Shown: positions 1 to 8,397 of the stretch, in pieces
Layout: each line of letters opens with the position of its first letter
Numbering within the stretch: the first letter of the stretch is position 1
NCBI GenBank assembly: GCA_023436395.1
Contig: JAEZJJ010000038.1
Location: forward strand, 62,001 to 126,000
Length of the DNA: 64,000 bases
DNA from: Bacillota bacterium
GTDB taxonomy: Bacteria; Bacillota; Clostridia; Lachnospirales; Cellulosilyticaceae
Reading direction: 5' to 3'
Program-made: the position numbers and the translations under genes
Notes under the pieces: generated by a model
What the model saw: only the letters and a program-made list of their open reading frames with translations
The model's database searches: none
Told to the model about the DNA's origin: nothing

Positions 1-236
1 ATAACAATTTCTGCTATTTCTTGTTGAACATCATTAATAATTTCGTCTATTATATTCTCATCTTCAAAATAATATTCACCTTTTCTAATAACATTTTGGC
101 AATTATCACATATACATTCGACACCATTTAATGAAGCATATTCTTTAAAATCTATAAATATTTGTGTATAAGTCTTAGCTAAGTTTTTTTCTAAGTCTAA
201 AATTCTTTCAAACTCCTCACAACTCTTACATATCAT
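1..236 (-). CDS. Partial cysteine-rich (zinc-ribbon-like) protein, C-terminus outside window
   Basis: The reading frame opens with ATG at 236, behind a strong ribosome binding site (TAGGAGGCAC, five bases before the ATG), and stays open to base 1, so the C-terminus is outside the window. About 78 residues are visible. The start is MICKSCEEFE, a CxxC pair, and a second cysteine cluster CICDNC lies near residues 43-48, which together could bind one zinc. The rest is acidic and helical. It lies 14 bp after the qatD stop on the same strand, so it may be the last gene of the defence operon. I do not recognise the family. The zinc site is inferred from cysteine spacing only. Confidence 0.7.
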   Translation of the reverse strand, partial: MICKSCEEFERILDLEKNLAKTYTQIFIDFKEYASLNGVECICDNCQNVIRKGEYYFEDENIIDEIINDVQQEIAEIV

Positions 237-250
237 TTTTGTGCCTCCTA

Positions 251-946
251 TCAATTACTCCTTAGTAAATTATAAAAATTAATATAAATTTCTTCTTTAG
301 TGCAGTTTATCTTCTGGTATATTTCTAATATATACTTTTCATAATTTTTTTTAGTTCCATTAAACGGAAAATCCGTCTCTGTTAATATACGCTCACTGGG
401 GATATACTTTCTTATATTTATTTTCTCCATCATTCTCAAATTAATCGAAAAATAATATCCAGCTTTAATGAACTTCTCTATTAGTCTTATATCCCCTGTA
501 TACCAATGTATAATAGCATTTTTTACATTATTTCTTTCTAATATTTCTAATACTTCCTTTTCTGCTCCTCTACTATGCACACTCATTATCTTGTTGTTAT
601 TAGCTGCAATTTTGCATATAAAGTTAAATATCTTTATCTGTTCTTCCTTATATTGCACATAAGGTTTAGTAAAATCTAATCCTACTTCACCCATATATCT
701 TGTCTTTTTGATGTTCTTCATAAACTTAAAGCTATCAAATTTAGCCTTTCCAACACATTGTGGATTAAAACCCAATGCAAATTTCACATATTTCGTTTCA
801 GAATAAAAACTTATACACCTTTCAAAAGCTTCAGGTGTATTGGTAACGCATAAAGTATATTGCTTTGACTCATTAATCTTCTTATACATCTCTTGGTGAT
901 TTCTACAGCAATCTAAATGCAAGTGTGTATCAATTAAGTTATTCAT
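251..946 (-). CDS. qatD: QatD, TatD-family metal-dependent hydrolase of the QatABCD defence system
   Basis: TatD-family metallo-hydrolase, the fourth gene of the Qat anti-phage system. The metal-binding residues of the family are all visible: DTHLHLD near the N-terminus, GEVGLD in the middle, SVHSRG and IIHWYTG further on, and TETDFP near the end, so the enzyme looks catalytically intact. Length (231 aa) is slightly short for TatD (about 260), as is usual for QatD. I chose ATG 946 because GAGGGAG lies just upstream; a TTG at 958 would leave no ribosome binding site. The start overlaps the qatC stop by 8 bp, indicating translational coupling. Its substrate in Qat is not known to me. Confidence 0.88.
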   Translation of the reverse strand: MNNLIDTHLHLDCCRNHQEMYKKINESKQYTLCVTNTPEAFERCISFYSETKYVKFALGFNPQCVGKAKFDSFKFMKNIKKTRYMGEVGLDFTKPYVQYKEEQIKIFNFICKIAANNNKIMSVHSRGAEKEVLEILERNNVKNAIIHWYTGDIRLIEKFIKAGYYFSINLRMMEKINIRKYIPSERILTETDFPFNGTKKNYEKYILEIYQKINCTKEEIYINFYNLLRSN

Positions 947-2345
947 CAACTCCCTCAATTCCTACATAATCCAATAAATCTTTGCCATATTTATGAGCTT
1001 CATTGATAACCATTGCTTTAATTTCTTCCATAGAGTTCACATAAACACGATAAGCTTTATTAATTTCTTCATCACTCAGCTCACCAGTTTGCATAATTAA
1101 ACTTTTAATATGCACTTCACTTGGATTACTTAAATACCTATTTAAACTCCATAATACAGCTTTAAGGTCATCTCCCCTTGATGCTAATTTTGAATATTCC
1201 TTAATGAAACTTGTACTAATTGCATCATCTCTATTGTATTCTTCCGATGTAAAGCCTATTTTATTCATTGATGCTTTTCTAATAATACAAGGATAACAGT
1301 ACCCACAATTCATAGGTGGTGTTTTTTCATCATATCTTGCATGACAAGGATGTGAACAAGATATTGTCTCTCCTGCTCCCCTTTTAAAGGCTTCAGTATT
1401 TGAAACTTCCTCTACAATTTCACCTTTTGTTTTAAAAGCATAGAAATTCTCTACCCTATTATTGATACCAACCATAGATAATATCTCATTAAGTTTTCTT
1501 ACAAAAAATGGATGTGTTGTTCTGGTACTGCAACTCCCCTTTCGACTATCAGTTAATGGTACATTTATTCCGATAAATCCGTTTTCAGGTATATATACTG
1601 GAATATTTTCACCTATTAATGATGCAATTCCTAATGCACCAGCTAAAAATAGTAACGACCTACTTCTACTTGTGTTCTCTGGTGGTATATCAATCTTATT
1701 ATTTTGCTCATCTACTGGAGCATATGGTGTTCCATTAAATAAAATTAATTTACTATATGTATCAGGATAAGCATCTTGTAATATTTCAAACAATTTAGTT
1801 TGTCTACCTGCTAATAATCCATATTCTCTAAATCCTGCAAAACAAATCTTCCTATTATTACTTAATAAATGAATTGCTCCTGAAAAGGAATCTAACCCAC
1901 CTGAGAATAAGCTCACCCCATCAAAATCCATCTTTTCAGCTAATTCTTCTACTTCTTCAGTATTTCTGTACCTATAATTTGTTTTTCTGAATTCTATTAT
2001 CCAATTATCACCACTTAAAAACTTTAGTATACTTTGTAATTTTATTCTTACTATTTCCCATTTTCTCAGTTCAATTACAGGAATTGAAACTTGTATATCT
2101 CTGGTCCAACAATCCTTAAATTTTCTTCTAAAAATTCGCTTGTCTACAGCAAATATACTTAATGCAATGATTAGTAAATCCTCATTTATTGCATTTAACT
2201 TCTTTTTGCCTAAAGTACTCCAAATTTCTTCTATGTTACTCTTCATATTAGATTCAGTCTGCTTATCTAAGATATTAAAAATGCTTGCATCTGTATGTTC
2301 ACTATTAACCTCTTCTACTTCTCCTTTATTTATCCATATATACAT
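939..2345 (-). CDS. qatC: QatC, QueC-like ATPase of the QatABCD defence system
   Basis: QueC (7-cyano-7-deazaguanine synthase)-like protein with the PP-loop ATP site SGGLDS at residues 148-153. A zinc-binding cysteine cluster follows: C331 (or C335), then CGYCYPC at 348-354 followed by IIRKAS, as in true QueC. At 468 aa it is about twice the length of housekeeping QueC, because of an extra N-terminal region of about 140 residues and an extended C-terminus, which fits QatC. It starts 3 bp after the qatB stop and overlaps qatD. No preQ0 pathway gene (queD, queE, folE) is nearby, which supports a defence role rather than queuosine synthesis. The modification it performs is inferred, not seen. 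Confidence 0.9.
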   Translation of the reverse strand: MYIWINKGEVEEVNSEHTDASIFNILDKQTESNMKSNIEEIWSTLGKKKLNAINEDLLIIALSIFAVDKRIFRRKFKDCWTRDIQVSIPVIELRKWEIVRIKLQSILKFLSGDNWIIEFRKTNYRYRNTEEVEELAEKMDFDGVSLFSGGLDSFSGAIHLLSNNRKICFAGFREYGLLAGRQTKLFEILQDAYPDTYSKLILFNGTPYAPVDEQNNKIDIPPENTSRSRSLLFLAGALGIASLIGENIPVYIPENGFIGINVPLTDSRKGSCSTRTTHPFFVRKLNEILSMVGINNRVENFYAFKTKGEIVEEVSNTEAFKRGAGETISCSHPCHARYDEKTPPMNCGYCYPCIIRKASMNKIGFTSEEYNRDDAISTSFIKEYSKLASRGDDLKAVLWSLNRYLSNPSEVHIKSLIMQTGELSDEEINKAYRVYVNSMEEIKAMVINEAHKYGKDLLDYVGIEGVDE

Positions 2346-2348
2346 AAA

Positions 2349-3044
2349 CTACTGTCCCCCCATAGCTTCTAATAGTGCATAACAATTCTTACATTGTGCT
2401 TCAATAAACACCTTTCCTTCATCACCATGCCAATCAATCTTTGCCATGTCATTAATGTTATAGTTGTCTCTAATAGTATAGTCAATATACTCACTAATAT
2501 CTTTTATAATGCTTTTACTTTCCTCAATACTTCTACCAGATAATATTCTTTCAAAAAATTGTGTTTTAAAATCTACTTGAATATATTTTATAATAAAGCT
2601 CATTAAAAACTCCTCGTTCTTAATATTAGCTAATTCTTCTGTGCTTTCTATTTTTAAATCAATAAATAATTGAGTAAGGCTATCTCTAATTATGCCATCT
2701 TCTATGTTTCCATTTTCATTGCTAAAATAATTAACTAAGCCATTATATAATTTATCTGACTCTTGCCCAATTAGATGACTTAACCCAACTTCATTTAACG
2801 CTGTATTTAAGCCTTTTTCTGCAATTAAATTAAATAACCCTACTACCTTTGCCCCTGTTGTTCCGATTGCAGAATAATTACCAGTTGATTGGTGTGCCTT
2901 TGCGTAATTCCCTACTGGTCTGTTTCTCTTATCATCACCACTGCCACTACCATATCCTCTATTTCTCATAAATGATGATAATGACGATTTTGCTCTTTTC
3001 CATTCTGGTGTTGTAGGTGGTAAATATCCTTTTGATGTCCCCAT
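2349..3044 (-). CDS. qatB: QatB, defence system protein with MGTS N-terminus
   Basis: QatB has no enzymatic motif I recognise. The call rests on its position between the KAP ATPase and the QueC-like gene, its size (231 aa), and its start MGTSKGYLPPTTPEWKRAKS, which has the MGTS opening followed by a proline/tryptophan stretch seen in QatB proteins. A basic, glycine-rich low-complexity stretch (about residues 26-55, with GYGSGSGDDKRNRPVGNYAK) precedes a helical body. Spacing is 10 bp from qatA and 3 bp to qatC, so it is co-transcribed. Removal of Met1 would expose Gly2, which may be the site acted on by QatC; this is inference from QueC-like defence proteins elsewhere. Confidence 0.85.
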   Translation of the reverse strand: MGTSKGYLPPTTPEWKRAKSSLSSFMRNRGYGSGSGDDKRNRPVGNYAKAHQSTGNYSAIGTTGAKVVGLFNLIAEKGLNTALNEVGLSHLIGQESDKLYNGLVNYFSNENGNIEDGIIRDSLTQLFIDLKIESTEELANIKNEEFLMSFIIKYIQVDFKTQFFERILSGRSIEESKSIIKDISEYIDYTIRDNYNINDMAKIDWHGDEGKVFIEAQCKNCYALLEAMGGQ

Positions 3045-3054
3045 ACTTTTCCTC

Positions 3055-4920
3055 CTATTTTTTTATATCAATATTTTTTTCCAATAATGCTGCTTCTGTT
3101 AAAACTCCTTTTGATGCTAATGTCCTCAAAACTTCTTTTGTCTGCTGAGGTTCTAATCTATATAAAGTCGCTATCTGTCCATACGTCAACGGTTTTATAT
3201 CTTCTTTTTTCATCTTACTAATTCTTTCTAACACATCACTTCTATACTTTTCGCAGCGCTCAAATATAGAAATCAATAAGTTTAACTTTATCTTCTTTCT
3301 ATCATATAACCCCAAAACTGATTTAATCATTTTGCTCATAACCTCATCATCTAATGCCACTATTTTATTTATCAGTACTTTTTGACTTGCAATATCATCC
3401 TCAACCTCCATTAATTGATAAATCATTTCTTTTTCCTGACCACTTAATAGGTCTAATGTATTTGATTCTTCCACTAAAACATCACGAGTTAAATAAAAGT
3501 ATCTATCCAGGTTCTTCTTATAAATATCTTGAGGTTCACACAATATCCAGTTCTTTACTTTATCATCATTCCATTTACTATACTTATCTATTAAATCTTC
3601 TTCCCTCTTAACCTTGTCAACCATTTCTTTAAGCTCTTCTATTTCACCAGATGATTTTTTATACCATTTATTTAGTTCCTTAAATAGTTCTATATCTACG
3701 TACTCTAACGCCATTAACTTTGCCAGTATCGAATTTTGTATGTTCTCACCATTGGTAAAGCATACTTCTGCCATTTGTTTTCTGACTAAAAAGGTATTTA
3801 GAAATCTCTTTGCCTGCCTTGGATTTCCTTTTAATGCTCTTGATACAACACCGCCTATCTGCTGTACCACTTTACTTAATTCTTTTAACTCAGATATATT
3901 TTCACCTTGATTGATAATTTTGCTATCTATTACTTCACCTTTAAGTGCTTCCCCAGTAATAAATACACCTTCTTGATATAGTTCATCTAATATAAGTCTA
4001 AATTCATCTTCCAAATATAGCTCATATACTAACAAAAGCATATAGTTCTGAATATCAATTGGTGAAAGTTCTGGTAACTTAATAGGCAACTGAATAATCT
4101 TTTCAATATAATCCTTTGATATATCGGTAGTATCATCATCTATAACTGGATATTTCTTCTTAATTGCATATGTTACTATTCTTTCATCTACAGCTATAAT
4201 AAATGTAGTTCCCTGTACAGATAAGAACAGCTTTATTGCTTCTAAAGTATCAATTATCCTCTCTGGGGTACATCTGTCTAAGTCATCTATCATTACTACT
4301 AAATTATCTATTTTTAGTGCCTGTAATAACTTTTCAAACTCTACCTTAAATATTCTAATATTTTCTATAATGTCCGTTGTCTTTTCTTCTTTAACAAAAT
4401 TTTCTTTGAACTTATTCGCAATATTAACAAAGTTATCCATTCCGTTTTCAGTCTTTAGATTATCTAATACACCTTTTGTACAATTTAATAGCAAGGGTGC
4501 TGGATTTCCACTTGCAACACTCAATGCCAATGGCACACCTTTTTTTATTGCAGTTCCTGCTAACCTAAAGTAATCGATTCGCTTAATTAATTTTCCTATT
4601 TCTTCTTTGCATTCTACAGGAAAATTTTTTGTAGCTTCAATCGCTTTTAGTAATGATTCCATTAATGCTGTTTTAGCCTCGTCATATCCCTCAAACATCC
4701 AAGCATTTAAAGTTACACTTACTATTTTTTTATTTGCTTTAGGATTTGACTCTATTTCATTCTCTATTAGTTTTAATAAAGTAGATTTTCCAACTCCCCA
4801 ACTTCCAAATAAGCCAATTGTCAACGGATTCATTCTTTTATTATTAATAATATTATGTATCAGTTTAGCATATGGCCTATATGATAGCATATCTACAGAT
4901 GATGCATTATCTATCCACAT
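3055..4920 (-). CDS. qatA: QatA, KAP-family P-loop NTPase of the QatABCD defence system
   Basis: KAP NTPase of 621 aa. The Walker A site is GSWGVGKST (residues 39-47), the KAP-typical NAWMFEG lies at about 72-78, and Walker B VVMIDDLDRC is at 208-217. A moderately hydrophobic stretch at about 125-150 lies between the Walker motifs, where other KAP proteins carry membrane segments; here it is too polar to call a transmembrane helix. The KGNPRQAKRFLNTFL segment in the second half is also KAP-typical. The C-terminal third is helical with no recognised domain. A G-rich Shine-Dalgarno (AGGGGGGG) precedes ATG 4920, and the gene starts 30 bp after the nuclease gene stop. Confidence 0.92.
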   Translation of the reverse strand: MWIDNASSVDMLSYRPYAKLIHNIINNKRMNPLTIGLFGSWGVGKSTLLKLIENEIESNPKANKKIVSVTLNAWMFEGYDEAKTALMESLLKAIEATKNFPVECKEEIGKLIKRIDYFRLAGTAIKKGVPLALSVASGNPAPLLLNCTKGVLDNLKTENGMDNFVNIANKFKENFVKEEKTTDIIENIRIFKVEFEKLLQALKIDNLVVMIDDLDRCTPERIIDTLEAIKLFLSVQGTTFIIAVDERIVTYAIKKKYPVIDDDTTDISKDYIEKIIQLPIKLPELSPIDIQNYMLLLVYELYLEDEFRLILDELYQEGVFITGEALKGEVIDSKIINQGENISELKELSKVVQQIGGVVSRALKGNPRQAKRFLNTFLVRKQMAEVCFTNGENIQNSILAKLMALEYVDIELFKELNKWYKKSSGEIEELKEMVDKVKREEDLIDKYSKWNDDKVKNWILCEPQDIYKKNLDRYFYLTRDVLVEESNTLDLLSGQEKEMIYQLMEVEDDIASQKVLINKIVALDDEVMSKMIKSVLGLYDRKKIKLNLLISIFERCEKYRSDVLERISKMKKEDIKPLTYGQIATLYRLEPQQTKEVLRTLASKGVLTEAALLEKNIDIKK

Positions 4921-4950
4921 AAAATCCCCCCCTGGTATGTAGTATTCCCC

Positions 4951-5895
4951 TTAGTAATCCTTTCCTACTTTAGGATTTGAATCCATAGCATTTACATATA
5001 TTCTTCCCATAGTTTGAGCACAACGTATTTTATTGTCTAACATATCTTTTAAGGAACATACTTGTTCTAATACAAGCATTAAATCTCCTCCATCTATTAA
5101 TATCATATTTATCCCTTTTCCCGTTGTAAGTGCGTCAACTGACGTTTTAGAAAATCCTTGAATAGAAATAAAAATTCCTCTTCCATATAATTTACCATCT
5201 ACTTTGTATGCGAATTGGTATAAGGCATCACTGGCAATTAAATTATTTTGCCATTTTAGTTCCATAATATAGTACTCTCCCTCATATTTTATTGCTCCAT
5301 CAATTTGCTCACCTGTTATTTTAAATGCCTGGCTAATTTCAATATTAGATGCACTAAATAATTCCACAATAAATGCTTCGAAGAGGTATCCTCTCTTCTG
5401 GGTAGTTATCACCCTTTTCTGCTCATCCTTACCAGTAAATAAGCTTATATACTTTTCTTTTAATTTAACCATATCAACATTTTTAGCGGTTTGTTCTTTC
5501 TTCTGTCGTTCTTTTTCTATTCTATCATTTTTAATTTTACTATCCCTTTTATCTGATAATACTTTAAGGTGATTGATTTTATCTAATGCCTTTTTCTTAT
5601 CCAATTTCTTTTGATCAACAAACCAATAATCATCAAAATAACCCCATTCTACTAAGTTCTTTAACATAGATCTAAACTGTCCTAATCCATTATCACTCCT
5701 TAGTAATAATTGCTTGAACACATAATCGATTATTGTTTTTCTGTTCATATCTTTAATTTGTAAACTATTAGGTAATTCACGTGATGTACAACTATTATTT
5801 TCAAAGAAACTAATTATATCTTTTTTAGACCATAAAATAGCCATTATACAATCTTTCATACAATCTTGTATATCTTTAGGAAATGTATTTATCAT
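4951..5895 (-). CDS. Mrr-like PD-(D/E)XK restriction endonuclease, first gene of the defence operon
   Basis: A 314-aa protein with a C-terminal Mrr-type nuclease fold. RGYLFEAF (about 168-175, with E173) is the family's opening helix; D199 in EQIDGAI and E212-L-K214 in YYIMELKW complete the D...ExK active site; GIFISIQGFS and MILIDGGDL follow as expected core strands. Residues 1-92 form a helical domain I cannot name, and 94-148 is a highly charged, probably coiled-coil linker. It is the first gene behind the only visible promoter of the island and lies 30 bp before qatA, so it is probably co-expressed with Qat. It could instead be an independent type IV-like restriction enzyme. The start has GAGGAAG eight bases upstream. 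Confidence 0.85.
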   Translation of the reverse strand: MINTFPKDIQDCMKDCIMAILWSKKDIISFFENNSCTSRELPNSLQIKDMNRKTIIDYVFKQLLLRSDNGLGQFRSMLKNLVEWGYFDDYWFVDQKKLDKKKALDKINHLKVLSDKRDSKIKNDRIEKERQKKEQTAKNVDMVKLKEKYISLFTGKDEQKRVITTQKRGYLFEAFIVELFSASNIEISQAFKITGEQIDGAIKYEGEYYIMELKWQNNLIASDALYQFAYKVDGKLYGRGIFISIQGFSKTSVDALTTGKGINMILIDGGDLMLVLEQVCSLKDMLDNKIRCAQTMGRIYVNAMDSNPKVGKDY

Positions 5896-5938
5896 TTTTC
5901 TTCCTCGTAACCTTTTATAATTTACTCTTATTTACACT

Positions 5939-5968
5939 ATTATAGCAATATTCTGTATATTTAAACAA
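5939..5968 (-). promoter_or_regulatory. Sigma-A-type promoter of the nuclease-qatABCD operon
   Basis: On the minus strand a -35 box TTGTTT and a perfect -10 box TATAAT are separated by 18 bp, about 45 bp before the nuclease start codon. No other good promoter lies between the genes down to qatD, so this is probably the operon promoter. Confidence 0.6.
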
Positions 5969-6233
5969 TAGTGTGCACATTATTCATACTATATTTTTTA
6001 ATTTTATTTACCTTCTTATTTTCACTTCTTGTTGTAAATAGGAATATATTATATCCCTTTTTCTTATTAACCTCTTGTCTATCAATGCTTATATACGATT
6101 TTATTTTATTAAATGTACCTATATAAAATACTAATTCTATATCAAAAGACAGTAAGTCAAAATTACTCACTGTCTTTATTATTTTCTATACAATTTCTCT
6201 TAAATGTTGGTACTTATTTTTCAAAATGCACTT

Positions 6234-6503
6234 CTATTCACTTTTGGTGAAGTATTGTGCTATTTCATTCATTTTAAAGCACTTACTACACATCCTCTGA
6301 AAATAAACGTATGTAATATTATCTTCTTTATCTTTAGCATTAGTTAAGAGCTTATAGCTCTCTTTTACATTTTTCAAAGCATAATTCAATCTATAAATAT
6401 TAGGTAATCGTTTCATAGCCGCCTTACGTTCTTCATAGGTTAATTTTTCATAAGTTTCATCAAATTTAGATAAACTCATCATGATATCCAATAAAATTTT
6501 CAT
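6234..6503 (-). CDS. Small hypothetical protein
   Basis: An 89-residue, charged, largely helical protein starting MKILLDIMMSLSKFDETYEK and ending YFTKSE. I do not recognise a family. The frame extends upstream to a TTG at 6536, but that codon lies inside a transcription terminator, so ATG 6503 with AAGG eight bases upstream is the better start. Codon use resembles its neighbours. It sits between the core chromosome (SpoIID gene) and the Qat island, on the same strand as both. No signal peptide, membrane segment or catalytic motif is visible; two cysteines (MCSKCF) form one CxxC. Being a real gene is likely but not certain. Confidence 0.5.
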   Translation of the reverse strand: MKILLDIMMSLSKFDETYEKLTYEERKAAMKRLPNIYRLNYALKNVKESYKLLTNAKDKEDNITYVYFQRMCSKCFKMNEIAQYFTKSE

Positions 6504-6534
6504 CAAAGTAACCTTATACTCAAATTTTATATGC

Positions 6535-6567
6535 AAAAAAAGGAGTATATATTAATACTCCTCTTTT
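6535..6567. terminator. Rho-independent terminator, bidirectional
   Basis: AGGAGTAT (6541-6548) pairs with ATACTCCT (6555-6562) over a 6-nt loop. The minus strand carries a run of T after the stem and the plus strand has CTTTTTC, so it can end the SpoIID-gene transcript. It marks the core/island border. Confidence 0.75.
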
Positions 6568-6618
6568 TCTAAATCTATTTATTCTGCAACTTAATTACCA
6601 CTAAACAATTATTTTATT

Positions 6619-8211
6619 CTACCTAGATACTGTAACCCCTTGATAGTAATGTTTTAAAATCTCATCATAAGTATAACCAGCTTTTGCCATGCCTTTAGCT
6701 CCACTTTGTGACATACCTACCCCATGTCCATAGCCTGCTCCATAGATGGTCATATTACCTGTGGCTGTTTCCATCCCTAATCCAGCATTTGTACTTCCTG
6801 CTGAACTACTTCCACTTAAATAGCTTAGCCCATTTGCTGAATAGACTGCTACTTTGCTAGGCAAGCTTGTCATTTCTGTACTGCTCATAGCTACTAAGCT
6901 AGAAGCACTGACTTGTTGCTGACCATTTGCTGAAAGGACAGTGACCTTACTACTATTAGTACTAGATGAATTATTACTATTGGCACTACTATTGCCTATT
7001 GGGCCATAGAAGCTAAAATACGTGCTTTTTAATGAGCCAGCTGATGTGCCTGAGAAGAAGGTTCTCACCTCTGTACCTTTAATTGTATGGCTACCCACTG
7101 TACCATAAATAGTCAGTTCTTTCACTCTTCCTGACGTACTTCTACTTGTAATCTCAATACTCATAGGTGTGCCTATATTAATCCCTTTTTTACTTAAGGC
7201 TATCCCTATTTCCTCCATAGTGACAGTGCTTGTCCATGCTGGCATGGCAGGTTCTGTTTCATATAAATCGACTACTGCTTGTAGATAAGGAATCTCACTT
7301 CCCCACACCTCTTTAGCTGTTTCGGTCATTCCCCCACTTGTAGAGAAGTAGACGGCTTCTGCAAGGGCACCATTATAGCGAATGACTTCATCACGTGTCA
7401 TGTCTACTGCACTAGTGGTGGTAGCTTTTTCTGCATTATAGCCACCATAGGCCTGCGTAGATGTGGTATCCACTACATTGTAGCCTGAACTTATATAGCG
7501 ATTATATTGATAAGCTGCTATTGATCTTGCTGCCACTGCTTGCGCTTTTAAAGCCTCAATAGGAAAAGATGGTGACATTTCTTTAGGTAGTACACCATAA
7601 AGGTATTCCTCTATAAAGAGGATATTATAAGGTGTAATCCCACTGTCTCCACCTATGCCAATTCCACCTCTATAATAATTAGTACTTCCTACCTTTGTTA
7701 AATACATGCCTGTATTTAAATCAAAGCTACAAAAGACTAAATCACTTTTCTTAGGCATAACTAACAGAAGCTGTCCATTTGCATCATAGACCTCTACTAA
7801 ATTGTCACTCACTGGCACTCCTAGGCTTTGGCTTGCATCTAAACTATACACACTAAATGTTCCTATTGCATTATAGCCTACTACGCTAGAAACACCTGAT
7901 ATCTTTGCTGCTTCAAATGCTGCACTATAATTGTTAAAACTCAGCCCTAAATCATAATATGTACTTGCTGCTACTTTTATATTTAAACTGGAACTACTTA
8001 AAGTACCTAATGGTGAAAAACCTATTTCACTAAAATAACCTATTTCAAAGTTCTGATTCCCTGATAAGCTGATTGCTCCTTTATTTTTACCTAAGGATTC
8101 TAAACCTACTTTAATTGTTTTTGGCACACTTGCCATTGTTATGACTGTCATACTACACATGATGATTGCCAGTAATACCCCTTTGATATATCTCTTTTTT
8201 TGCCTCTTCAC
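6619..8211 (-). CDS. SpoIID/LytB-domain protein, secreted
   Basis: A 530-aa protein with an N-terminal signal/anchor (KRYIKGVLLAIIMCSMTVIT after basic residues). It contains an SPOR-like segment around residues 75-120 and a SpoIID domain in which NILFIEEYLYGVLPKEMSPS, the LKAQAVAARSIAAY helix and the C-terminal GYGHGVGMSQSGA are the family hallmarks. A Ser/Asn-rich insert near residues 405-480 interrupts the domain. SpoIID-type proteins are lytic transglycosylases that trim denuded glycan strands. This one is longer than sporulation SpoIID (about 340 aa) and stands alone, not with spoIIQ or spoIIIA, so it may act in the vegetative wall or in germination. The specific role is not shown by the sequence. 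Confidence 0.85.
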   Translation of the reverse strand: MKRQKKRYIKGVLLAIIMCSMTVITMASVPKTIKVGLESLGKNKGAISLSGNQNFEIGYFSEIGFSPLGTLSSSSLNIKVAASTYYDLGLSFNNYSAAFEAAKISGVSSVVGYNAIGTFSVYSLDASQSLGVPVSDNLVEVYDANGQLLLVMPKKSDLVFCSFDLNTGMYLTKVGSTNYYRGGIGIGGDSGITPYNILFIEEYLYGVLPKEMSPSFPIEALKAQAVAARSIAAYQYNRYISSGYNVVDTTSTQAYGGYNAEKATTTSAVDMTRDEVIRYNGALAEAVYFSTSGGMTETAKEVWGSEIPYLQAVVDLYETEPAMPAWTSTVTMEEIGIALSKKGINIGTPMSIEITSRSTSGRVKELTIYGTVGSHTIKGTEVRTFFSGTSAGSLKSTYFSFYGPIGNSSANSNNSSSTNSSKVTVLSANGQQQVSASSLVAMSSTEMTSLPSKVAVYSANGLSYLSGSSSAGSTNAGLGMETATGNMTIYGAGYGHGVGMSQSGAKGMAKAGYTYDEILKHYYQGVTVSR

Positions 8212-8330
8212 TGATGTACCCCCTCAATCTTATTCAGAATTCTTATTGTCTTTTTCTATTATAAACTACTCTTTCTGTCTAAATCTACAAATTTTTTCAA
8301 GTGTAACCAACTTATAATAAAAAGACTATA

Positions 8331-8384
8331 AAAAGAGGCTATTATAAAGGCGACTGAATGTGTCACTTTTATAATAACCTCTTT
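8331..8384 (-). terminator. Terminator after the murB-rapZ-yvcK-whiA-crh block
   Basis: A long hairpin, AAAGAGGTTATTATAAAAG on the minus strand pairing with CTTTATAATAGCCTCTTT after a 16-nt loop, is followed by T residues. It lies just downstream of the crh-like stop at 8398. Confidence 0.75.
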
Positions 8385-8397
8385 CAAATCAAATCTA

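Noticed and set aside
947..958. Upstream TTG start for qatD
   Set aside because: It would put the GAGGGAG ribosome binding site inside the coding region; ATG 946 is better placed.
939..2345. Reading the QueC-like gene as a queuosine-synthesis gene
   Set aside because: It is twice the length of QueC, no queD/queE/folE is adjacent, and its neighbours are those of QatABCD.
1462..4942. Several plus-strand open frames of 80-110 codons within the qat genes
   Set aside because: They are antisense shadows: no ribosome binding sites, and composition rich in Leu/Ser/Ile as expected from the reverse of AT-rich genes.
5961..6170. Open reading frame of 69 codons on the minus strand upstream of the nuclease gene
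   Set aside because: It starts with GTG without a good ribosome binding site and its 3' end runs through the -35 box of the defence promoter; the composition looks like translated AT-rich spacer.
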